NCBI GenBank assembly: GCA_903903705.1
Contig: CAIUZU010000003.1
Location: forward strand, 1 to 8,631
DNA length: 8,631 nt
From: an uncultured Helicobacteraceae bacterium
GTDB taxonomy: Bacteria > Campylobacterota > Campylobacteria > Campylobacterales > Sulfurimonadaceae
Reading direction: 5' to 3'
The position numbers and the translations under genes were made by a program. The notes under the pieces were generated by a model. The model was not told where the DNA came from and did not search any database. It saw nothing but the letters and a program-made list of their open reading frames with translations. The stretch's first letter is position 1. Every line of letters begins with the position of its first letter. Shown piece after piece: positions 1 through 5,336 of the stretch.

Positions 1-166
1 CGCAATACTCTTTTGATTTTAAGACTCTCTCCTGCTCTTGAACCAACTTTTCCAGCTCTTTAATCTTTTCAATAAGCTCTCTGTTTTTGCTTTGAAGATC
101 TACTTTTTCTGTCTCCAAAGAGTATAAAAATGAGGCTATCACAAGAGTTAGAAATATGATTTTCAT
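1..166 (-). CDS. Small secreted or periplasmic coiled-coil protein, N-terminal part only
   Basis: The reading frame starts at an ATG at 166-164 and runs off the left edge, giving 55 residues. It opens with MKIIFLTLVIASFLYSLETE: one lysine, a hydrophobic stretch of about 14 residues, then a polar region, which reads as a Sec signal peptide. Residues 18-53 are rich in Glu, Lys, Gln and Leu with heptad-like hydrophobic spacing (ELIEKIKELEKLVQEQERVL), a predicted coiled coil. Its ATG overlaps the trmA stop as ATGA, so it is probably translationally coupled to trmA and is the third gene of the fliP-trmA unit. The function is not recognisable; the downstream part lies outside the window. Confidence 0.75.
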   Translation of the reverse strand, partial: MKIIFLTLVIASFLYSLETEKVDLQSKNRELIEKIKELEKLVQEQERVLKSKEYC

Positions 167-1287
167 ACTTTTTCTACCTTTTTTATAGTGAGTTTGACAC
201 CCATCTCCGCATGATGAGTGTAAGGGAACTGATCAAAAAGAGCCATATCGCAAATCTCATGTGTTTTACACAAAACCACAAGGTCTCTCGCCAATGTTTC
301 AGGGTTACATGAGATGTAAACAATATTCTCATATCTAGCGGCAAACTCACATGTAGACTCATCCATTCCGCTTCTCGGCGGATCTACAAATATGGTATTG
401 ATATTATATAGTTTTAAATCAATCTCTCTCATTCTGTTAAACTCTCTAACACCGTCGAGTGCCTGAACAAACTCCTCAACGCCCATGCGTACAAACTCTA
501 TATTTTCTACACCGTTTAAAAGCATATTTGCTTTTGCCGCATTTATGGATGACTTAGATATCTCCGTAGCCAAAACTTTTCTAAATCTTTTTGCAAAAGG
601 TATGGTGAAATTTCCTGCACCGCAGTAGAGTTCAAGCAGGTCTCCGTCATGGCTGTGTAAATCTTTTAAAGCCCATGCTATCATCTGCTCGTTTACTTTG
701 GCATTTGGCTGGGTAAAGCTGTTTTCTATGTAGTTAAACCTAAACTCTTCGCCGTTAATGTTCAGACTCTCGGTTATGTAATCTTGTCCGATAACGACTT
801 TTTGCCCCCTGCTTCGCCCTATAATGTGTATGTTAAGCTCAGCCGACATTTTAGCGGCAATCTCACTCCATGCAGAGTCTAACGCTTTGTGATAAAGAAG
901 CGAAACGGCGATTTCGCCTGTGGTGGAACTCAAAAAATCAACACCGAAGAGCTTAAAACCGATGCCATACTCTTTTATGGCTTTTAGCAGCTTTGGCATC
1001 AGTGCCGCAATGTATTGGCTTACCTGCGGACACTCGTCTACATAAACAACGCCCTCTTTGTCCATATGGTTCATCGTATAGTAAAATTCATCATCGCTCA
1101 CATGCCAGATTTTAAACTCGCTTCTTGAGCGATAGTGGCTCTGAGGCGACTTGAAAACAGATATGTCGCCGCTGTAAAAAGGCTTAAACCGCTCTTTATT
1201 TAGCTCTAGTTTTAAAGAGAGTTGGCGCTCATAGCCGCCATCATAAACCTTACATGCGCCGCACTCTCCAAAATATTTACAATTCAT
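163..1287 (-). CDS. trmA: tRNA (uracil-5-)-methyltransferase TrmA with an RlmD-like cysteine set
   Basis: TrmA methylates U54 in the T loop of tRNA, making ribothymidine with S-adenosylmethionine. The 374-residue length is close to the E. coli enzyme (about 366). TrmA-type landmarks are SHYRSRSEFKIWH (50-62), ENSFTQPN (188-195), the SAM-binding LLELYCGAGNF (217-227), VDPPRSG (301-307), ISCNPETL (325-332) with nucleophile Cys327, and FDQFPYTHHAEMG (351-363) with the general-base Glu361. Unlike E. coli TrmA as I remember it, the N terminus has C3-x5-C9-x2-C12 and a further Cys86 in DECP, matching the [4Fe-4S] ligand spacing of RlmD. The C-terminal signatures favour TrmA over RlmD or RlmC. The start lies 15 bases after the fliP stop, with a weak AAGAG-like ribosome site, so it is co-transcribed with fliP. 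The stop overlaps the next gene by 4 bases. Confidence 0.95.
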   Translation of the reverse strand: MNCKYFGECGACKVYDGGYERQLSLKLELNKERFKPFYSGDISVFKSPQSHYRSRSEFKIWHVSDDEFYYTMNHMDKEGVVYVDECPQVSQYIAALMPKLLKAIKEYGIGFKLFGVDFLSSTTGEIAVSLLYHKALDSAWSEIAAKMSAELNIHIIGRSRGQKVVIGQDYITESLNINGEEFRFNYIENSFTQPNAKVNEQMIAWALKDLHSHDGDLLELYCGAGNFTIPFAKRFRKVLATEISKSSINAAKANMLLNGVENIEFVRMGVEEFVQALDGVREFNRMREIDLKLYNINTIFVDPPRSGMDESTCEFAARYENIVYISCNPETLARDLVVLCKTHEICDMALFDQFPYTHHAEMGVKLTIKKVEKV

Positions 1288-1302
1288 ATCATCTGCTCTT
1301 TT

Positions 1303-2043
1303 CTATTTTACCGAAGCTATAAGATTGCCGATAAGCAAGCTCCATCCATCGATAAGAACAAATATGAGTATCTTAAAGGGGAGTGCAATCATAACAGGCG
1401 GAAGCATCATCATACCCATAGACATAAGGATAGATGCAACAACCATGTCGATAACCAAAAATGGTAAAAAGAGTAAAAACCCGATCTCAAAAGCAGTCTT
1501 TAACTCACTTATCACAAATGCAGGAATGATGATGGAAAGCGGTACGGCAGCGATACTCGAAGGGTTTTCCATCTTTCTGATTCTAAAAAATAGAGCCAAA
1601 TCCTTTTCTCTGGTATTTCTAATCATAAAGTTTTTAAAAGGCATAGCCGTCTTGTCAAAAGCCTCTTCATAGCCGATTTTTTTCTCAACATAGGGCTTGA
1701 TTCCATCTTCATAAGCCTTTGTGCCGACAGGTTCCATAACAAAAAAAGTGAGTATCATAGCGAGCATAACCAAAAGCTGTGTAGGCGGAACTTGCTGTGT
1801 ACCCATGGCTTGACGTAAAAAACCAAAAACAATGACAAATCTTGTAAAAGTTGTCATAACAAGAACCATGCTCGGTGCTAGAAAGAGGAGAGTTAAAAGA
1901 ACTAAAACATTAAGCGAACTCACCAACTGCTCAGGAGATTTAGGAGCTGAGAGCTCAAAATTCATAGTAGGAACGGTTACGCTCTCAGCACCTAAAACAG
2001 GTATGACTCCAAGCAGCAAAAAAAACAAAAAAAATCTCAACAT
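1303..2043 (-). CDS. fliP: Flagellar type III export gate protein FliP
   Basis: FliP is a core inner-membrane subunit of the flagellar export gate, assembling with FliQ and FliR beneath the basal body. The 246-residue length is typical. A cleavable signal sequence is visible (MLRFFLFFLLLGVIPVLGAE), as expected for FliP. Family landmarks follow: LLTLLFLAPSMVLVMTTFTR (49-68), the LRQAMGTQQVPP block (76-87), the second hydrophobic helix with FFVMEPVG, and the C-terminal SELKTAFEIGFLLFLPFLVI and GMMMLPPVMIALPFKI blocks. An AAGG lies about 14 bases before the ATG. It is the first gene of the minus-strand unit with trmA and the coiled-coil gene, and it is divergent from glmU across about 200 bases. 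The fliP/glmU pairing is also found in Campylobacter jejuni, from memory. This gene implies a flagellated organism. Confidence 0.97.
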   Translation of the reverse strand: MLRFFLFFLLLGVIPVLGAESVTVPTMNFELSAPKSPEQLVSSLNVLVLLTLLFLAPSMVLVMTTFTRFVIVFGFLRQAMGTQQVPPTQLLVMLAMILTFFVMEPVGTKAYEDGIKPYVEKKIGYEEAFDKTAMPFKNFMIRNTREKDLALFFRIRKMENPSSIAAVPLSIIIPAFVISELKTAFEIGFLLFLPFLVIDMVVASILMSMGMMMLPPVMIALPFKILIFVLIDGWSLLIGNLIASVK

Positions 2044-2133
2044 TATCTATCTGCTACCTTATTTAAAACTGTTTATTTACTTTTTTAGTTCTTATTTTTC
2101 TCAATAAATTAATCAAAACATTTTACAAAAACA

Positions 2134-2153
2134 TTGTGGTTATGATACCACAA
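2134..2153 (-). promoter_or_regulatory. Palindrome over a candidate fliP promoter -10
   Basis: TTGTGGT and ACCACAA form perfect 7-bp arms around a 6-base centre. Read on the minus strand, the centre together with its flanking base gives TATCAT (2147-2142), a plausible -10 for fliP that would leave a 5' leader of about 90 bases. A regulator bound to the palindrome would cover the -10. An alternative -10-like TAAAAT lies nearer to fliP, so the promoter assignment is weak; the palindrome itself is certain. Confidence 0.4.
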
Positions 2154-2208
2154 ATTAGATTAGGCTCTCGATAATTGAATCACTTTTATTTCAAATATAA
2201 GGGCTTAT

Positions 2209-2224
2209 GGGTATAATTTCGACA
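2209..2224 (+). promoter_or_regulatory. glmU promoter, extended -10
   Basis: TATAAT at 2212-2217, preceded by GG, is a consensus -10. There is no convincing -35, but the upstream DNA is AT-rich with T runs, which is usual for Campylobacterota sigma70 promoters. Transcription should begin near 2224, giving a leader of about 20 bases that contains the AAGAG ribosome site (2234-2238). Confidence 0.75.
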
Positions 2225-2243
2225 ATTTATAAAAAGAGTAAAT

Positions 2244-3554
2244 ATGAACAAAAATAGAATCAGCATAGTAATTTTGGCTGCCGGAAAAGGGAGTCGCATG
2301 AAGTCTTCCAAGGCAAAAGTTTTACATACTCTAAGCGGCAAAGAGATGCTCTATTACATCATAAAATCATCCCGTGAGATAAGCGATGACATAACGGTAG
2401 TCGTTGCACATCAAAAAGATGCGGTAATGAAACAGATGTGCTCATATTTTGAGGATATAAACTTTGTCGTCCAAGATGACGCAAACTTTCCCGGAACGGG
2501 AGGAGCGATGAAAAATGTCTCTTTTAAACATGAAAAAGTGCTTGTTCTAAACGGAGATATGCCGCTTATAACACCTGAGTCTCTTCTGCCTTTTTTGCAA
2601 ACCAAGAGTCAGATCATGATGTCCATTTTTGATCTTCAAAATCCAGACGGATACGGTCGTGTAATCATAGAAAACGGACAAGTTCAAAAGATAGTCGAAC
2701 AAAAAGACGCTTCGGCTTCCCAGCTAAAAGTAACGACGGTAAATGCAGGAATATACGCATTTTCCAAAGAGATACTCGAAAAATATATACCTCTTCTTAA
2801 AAACGACAATGCACAAAAAGAGTACTATTTAACGGATGTAATCTCCATGGCAAGAGCCGATGGAGTCGCAATTACTCCGCTTCTAGTCGATGAAGAGCAG
2901 TTTAAAGGTGTAAACTCTAAAAAAGATCTCTCACATGCCGAGGAGATAATGCAAGAGAGGATTAAAACACGCTTAATGGACTCAGGCGTAACGATGCAGC
3001 TTCCATCAACCATCTACATAGAAGAGAGTGTGGTTTTTGAGGGAGAGTGCATTGTTGAAAACGGCTGCCGCATCACGGGAAATTCTAAAATAATCGACTC
3101 CCACATCAAAGCACACAGCGTTATAGAAGATAGCATAGTAAAAAATTCAGATGTAGGACCTTTGGCACATCTCCGCCCTGCTTCAAACATAGAAGATACT
3201 CATATAGGAAATTTCGTAGAGGTTAAAAAATCATCACTTAAAGGCGTAAAAGCAGGGCATTTGAGCTACATAGGCGATGCTACGGTTGATGAGGGTACAA
3301 ATATCGGTGCAGGAGTGATTACATGTAACTATGACGGAGTTAACAAATATAAAACCGTTATCGGAAAAAATGTTTTTATCGGCAGTGACAGCCAACTCAT
3401 AGCTCCCGTGACACTCGAAGACAATGTCATGGTGGCGGCGGGAACAACTGTTAGAAGCGGAACTATCAAAAGCGGAGAACTTGCAGCCAGCAGTGCAAAA
3501 CTCAGAATAATAAAAGATTTTTACTACAAATTTTTTGCAAAAAAACAGCTCTAA
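2244..3554 (+). CDS. glmU: Bifunctional UDP-N-acetylglucosamine pyrophosphorylase / glucosamine-1-phosphate N-acetyltransferase
   Basis: GlmU makes UDP-GlcNAc for peptidoglycan and lipooligosaccharide in two steps: acetylation of GlcN-1-P, then uridylylation. The 436-residue length is slightly shorter than the E. coli enzyme (456). The N-terminal uridyltransferase domain shows [11 protein letters not shown] (11-21), [15 protein letters not shown] (75-89) and LNGDMPLI (102-109) with the metal-binding Asp105. A linker near 225-250 leads to the C-terminal left-handed beta-helix built from hexapeptide repeats. There GPLAHLRP (305-312), the catalytic-type His339 in GHLSYIGDA (338-346), and [13 protein letters not shown] (353-365) mark the acetyltransferase site. 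Both active sites look intact. The ATG has an AAGAG ribosome site 5 bases upstream and a consensus -10 at 2212, so it appears monocistronic. A hairpin sits on its stop codon. Confidence 0.97.
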   Translation: MNKNRISIVILAAGKGSRMKSSKAKVLHTLSGKEMLYYIIKSSREISDDITVVVAHQKDAVMKQMCSYFEDINFVVQDDANFPGTGGAMKNVSFKHEKVLVLNGDMPLITPESLLPFLQTKSQIMMSIFDLQNPDGYGRVIIENGQVQKIVEQKDASASQLKVTTVNAGIYAFSKEILEKYIPLLKNDNAQKEYYLTDVISMARADGVAITPLLVDEEQFKGVNSKKDLSHAEEIMQERIKTRLMDSGVTMQLPSTIYIEESVVFEGECIVENGCRITGNSKIIDSHIKAHSVIEDSIVKNSDVGPLAHLRPASNIEDTHIGNFVEVKKSSLKGVKAGHLSYIGDATVDEGTNIGAGVITCNYDGVNKYKTVIGKNVFIGSDSQLIAPVTLEDNVMVAAGTTVRSGTIKSGELAASSAKLRIIKDFYYKFFAKKQL

Positions 3555-3566
3555 ACCAAGAGCTGT
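3545..3566. terminator. Hairpin at the glmU stop codon
   Basis: ACAGCTCT and AGAGCTGT form a perfect 8-bp stem with a 6-base loop, and the glmU TAA straddles the stem-loop border. On the plus strand no T run follows. On the minus strand the stem is followed by six or seven T residues, so the classical intrinsic-terminator form is for leftward transcription. It may end glmU transcripts weakly and block antisense transcripts entering glmU. Confidence 0.6.
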
Positions 3567-3607
3567 ACACTTAAAACTACTTTCAAAAATTCATAAACCA
3601 TACAAAA

Positions 3608-3622
3608 TGATAATAAATATCA
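3608..3622 (+). promoter_or_regulatory. Distal Fur-box-like site
   Basis: TGATAAT-A-AATATCA matches 13 of 14 arm positions of the 7-1-7 Fur pattern TGATAAT-n-ATTATCA. It lies upstream of the candidate -10 at 3652, and its centre is 52 bp from that of the proximal box, about five helical turns. The assignment is by pattern only, in AT-rich DNA. Confidence 0.5.
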
Positions 3623-3651
3623 ACATTATAACTTTTTAAGCTTCGGTTCGC

Positions 3652-3674
3652 TATTATTTTGATAACAATTATCA
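3652..3674 (+). promoter_or_regulatory. Promoter with overlapping proximal Fur box
   Basis: A -10-like TATTAT sits at 3652-3657. TGATAAC-A-ATTATCA at 3660-3674 follows directly, matching 13 of 14 arm positions of the Fur 7-1-7 pattern, with flanking TTT and TAAAT. The expected transcription start (near 3664) falls inside the box, so bound Fur would exclude RNA polymerase. This predicts derepression of the following operon under iron limitation. Confidence 0.68.
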
Positions 3675-3690
3675 TAAATGGAGCTATTTT

Positions 3691-3855
3691 ATGTCTGATA
3701 TTTTAATAAAAAATGAGATAAACAAGTTGGTAGAAGAATCAGGATTTAAAAAAAATCCAAAGATGCTATGCTCAATCATGCGTGTATTTAAAATGAGATA
3801 CTCAAATGTAGACGATGCTAAAGTTTACACAATCGCGAACGAACTTTTAAGATAG
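3691..3855 (+). CDS. 54-residue protein of unknown function, first gene of a putative Fur-controlled operon
   Basis: The frame runs from ATG 3691 to TAG 3853 and has a GGAG ribosome site at 3680-3683, 7 bases before the start. The product begins MSDILIKNEINKLVEESGFK and ends with TIANELLR. It is basic, without a signal peptide or membrane segment, and looks like three short helices. A single cysteine (Cys27) lies in KMLCSIMRVFKMRY, an amphipathic stretch. I do not recognise the family. Its stop lies inside the ribosome site of the DUF2325 gene, so the two are translationally linked. The Fur boxes upstream suggest a role in iron limitation or iron handling. The close spacing and good ribosome site argue that it is a real gene despite its size. 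Confidence 0.78.
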   Translation: MSDILIKNEINKLVEESGFKKNPKMLCSIMRVFKMRYSNVDDAKVYTIANELLR

Positions 3856-3864
3856 GAGCGAACC

Positions 3865-4206
3865 ATGAGTGTTTTGGTGATAGGCGGAGATAAAATCGAT
3901 GCGATTAGATCTGTACTGGGTATTTTCGGCGTATCTTGCGTAGTTCACTGGGATGCAAGAAAAAAAGCAAGCACATGCAAAAAAATCATACCCATTGATA
4001 TAAAATGCGTAGTTATGCTTACCTCTTTTTTAAATCACAACGCTATGAAACACTTTAAGAGCGAAGCAAAAAAACGAGATCTTCCGGTTGTATGTTCTAA
4101 ACACAACAGCAGTTGTTTTTATGATGAATACAAAAAAGTTATGGGCAGCGAATGCCTAGATTGCGATGCTTATGCTAATTGCAATATAAAACAGATAAAG
4201 GAGTAA
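3865..4206 (+). CDS. DUF2325 family protein with a cysteine-rich C terminus
   Basis: The 113-residue product begins MSVLVIGGDKIDAIRSVLGI, with a Rossmann-like beta-strand and GG turn. Next come VVHWDARK (26-33), CVVMLTSFLNHNAM (48-61) and DLPVVCSKH (72-80). This order (VIGG, then HW-x-R, then a hydrophobic strand with T-x5-H) is the DUF2325 pattern, a family with no established function that I know of. The C terminus adds CLDCDAYANC (97-106), a C-x2-C-x5-C set, with Cys77 and Cys84 nearby. That is enough thiols to bind a metal or an iron-sulfur cluster, though this is inference. No signal peptide or membrane helix is present, so it is cytoplasmic. AGGAG at 3854-3858, overlapping the previous stop, is its ribosome site. 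The context is a putative Fur-regulated operon between two unknown small proteins. Confidence 0.85.
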   Translation: MSVLVIGGDKIDAIRSVLGIFGVSCVVHWDARKKASTCKKIIPIDIKCVVMLTSFLNHNAMKHFKSEAKKRDLPVVCSKHNSSCFYDEYKKVMGSECLDCDAYANCNIKQIKE

Positions 4207-4209
4207 AAA

Positions 4210-4404
4210 ATGGCACAGCAAGTTATAAATGCGATAAACGGATTTGTTACTTTTAAATTTGATTATTCAAAAAACAGGGTTGTAAATCTAAAACTAAACA
4301 GAGATATAGAAGTAGACGAATTTTTGGATATCCAATACATTCTTGACTGCAACAGAGTAAGATACAGATTTGAGAAAAATTTTGAGATACAGATACTAAA
4401 TTAA
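4210..4404 (+). CDS. 64-residue protein of unknown function, last gene of a putative Fur-controlled operon
   Basis: ATG 4210 follows the DUF2325 stop by three bases and has AAGGAG at 4198-4203 as a strong ribosome site. The product starts MAQQVINAINGFVTFKFDYS. Alternating hydrophobic and polar residues (GFVTFKFD, RVVNLKLN, FEIQIL) suggest a small mostly beta fold, with a central helix around DEFLDIQYILDC (36-47). A single Cys47 is present and no export signal. I do not recognise the family. Position and spacing put it in one transcript with the two genes before it; a strong hairpin begins at the base after its stop. Confidence 0.8.
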   Translation: MAQQVINAINGFVTFKFDYSKNRVVNLKLNRDIEVDEFLDIQYILDCNRVRYRFEKNFEIQILN

Positions 4405-4431
4405 GAGCATGAAAAGAGATATTTCATGCTC
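4405..4431. terminator. Hairpin between convergent operons
   Basis: GAGCATGAAA and TTTCATGCTC form a perfect 10-bp stem with a 7-base loop, starting right after the stop of the 64-residue protein. Only short T tracts follow on either strand (CATTTAAA on plus, TTAATTT on minus). It probably acts as a bidirectional terminator between this operon and the leftward oxidoreductase operon. Confidence 0.75.
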
Positions 4432-4484
4432 CATTTAAACTCTATCTCACCAAAGCAGCTATCTCTCTGTCTATCATATCAGCC

Positions 4485-5336
4485 CTAATAACTACTAAAC
4501 ACATCCTGTATCTTAGAGACATCATGTGTTATTGCGTGAAGCGGTTTTGCATCTTCGCCTCTTATACTTCTCTCAAAAATATCTCTACTGCTCTTATCTT
4601 GATAAATAATGCCTAAAGGCATCGGGGAAAATTCAAAAGCTTTTTGAAGAGCTCCATTAAAGTCGGAACTCTCATGCGTATCATCCAAAACATAACTGTT
4701 TTCTTTGAACCAATGATGGGTATTTGTATTGTTAAAAGTCGGGCATGGCTGTAAAATATCGACAAGTGCGTAGCCGTGATGTCTAAATGCAGCTTTTAAG
4801 ACCTCTTTGGCATGCACGGCGTCGCCTATGTTTACACGTGAGACAAACCCTGCTTTTAAAGAAAGAGCTACTGCAAGCGGGTTAAAAGGCTCATTTACGA
4901 CACCGCCAACTTGAACTTTTGTTACGAAACCCTTTTGGCTCGTAGGCGATGCCTGCCCTTTTGTAAGACCGTAAACCATGTTGTTATGGACGATATGCAC
5001 GATGTCGACATTGCGTCTGATGGTATGTATAAAGTGGTTTCCGCCCTCTCCATACATGTCTCCGTCCCCGCCCTCTGCCACAACGCACAGATTTGGATTT
5101 CCAAGTTTTACAGCGGTCGCAACAGGCAATGCTCTGCCGTGTAGAACTCCAAACATATTGACATCAATATAGTACGGAGTTTTTGCGGCCTGCCCTATTC
5201 CGGAGACGATTACACAGGTTTTTTTATCAACTTCCAGTTCTTCTAAAACTTCTCTGATAAGTTTTAAAATACCGAAATTTCCACACCCTGAACACCAAGC
5301 GATATCCACATTTTCTCTATCAAACAAAGAATTCAT
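4485..5336 (-). CDS. 2-oxoacid:ferredoxin oxidoreductase beta subunit, thiamine-diphosphate binding
   Basis: The beta subunit binds thiamine diphosphate and a [4Fe-4S] cluster and performs CoA-dependent oxidative decarboxylation of a 2-oxoacid, or the reverse carboxylation. The 283-residue length is usual. Visible motifs are WCSGCGNFGI (14-23) with Cys15 and Cys18, HGRALPVATAVKLGNP (66-81), the ThDP/Mg signature GGDGDMYGEGGNHFIH (89-104), NNMVYGLTKGQ (118-128) and DILQPCPTFN (193-202) with Cys198. The usual GIGC-S-G element, whose Cys is the third cluster ligand in characterised enzymes, reads GIGQAAK (46-52) here. Close relatives with GIGQAAK may exist; I recall such sequences but cannot confirm it. 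ATG 5336 overlaps the alpha stop as ATGA, so the two are coupled. The substrate cannot be assigned. No separate delta or ferredoxin subunit lies nearby. Confidence 0.93.
   Translation of the reverse strand: MNSLFDRENVDIAWCSGCGNFGILKLIREVLEELEVDKKTCVIVSGIGQAAKTPYYIDVNMFGVLHGRALPVATAVKLGNPNLCVVAEGGDGDMYGEGGNHFIHTIRRNVDIVHIVHNNMVYGLTKGQASPTSQKGFVTKVQVGGVVNEPFNPLAVALSLKAGFVSRVNIGDAVHAKEVLKAAFRHHGYALVDILQPCPTFNNTNTHHWFKENSYVLDDTHESSDFNGALQKAFEFSPMPLGIIYQDKSSRDIFERSIRGEDAKPLHAITHDVSKIQDVFSSY

Noticed and set aside
163..1287. Reading the methyltransferase as RlmD (23S rRNA U1939) because of its N-terminal cysteines
   Set aside because: The SHYRSRSEFKIWH, SLLYHKALD, GVREFNR and FDQFPYTHHAEMG blocks and the short length follow TrmA, and there is no N-terminal TRAM domain as in RlmD.
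1222..2107. Plus-strand frames of 81-115 codons opposite fliP and trmA
   Set aside because: The minus-strand genes are unmistakable; these frames are antisense shadows without ribosome sites.
2197..2208. ATAAG-GG-CTTAT palindrome between the -35 and -10 positions of the glmU promoter
   Set aside because: The arms are only 5 bp and AT-rich; too weak to call an operator for a housekeeping gene.
4442..4525. A 27-codon minus-strand frame overlapping the end of the OFOR beta gene in another frame, ending DREIAALVR
   Set aside because: It has a plausible C-terminus-like composition and could be a shifted tail of the beta subunit, but there is no ribosome site, the beta protein already has a normal length, and such short frames arise by chance.
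4911..5172. Overlapping frames of 60-77 codons inside the OFOR beta gene
   Set aside because: They are shadows of a strongly conserved coding region and show no family features of their own.
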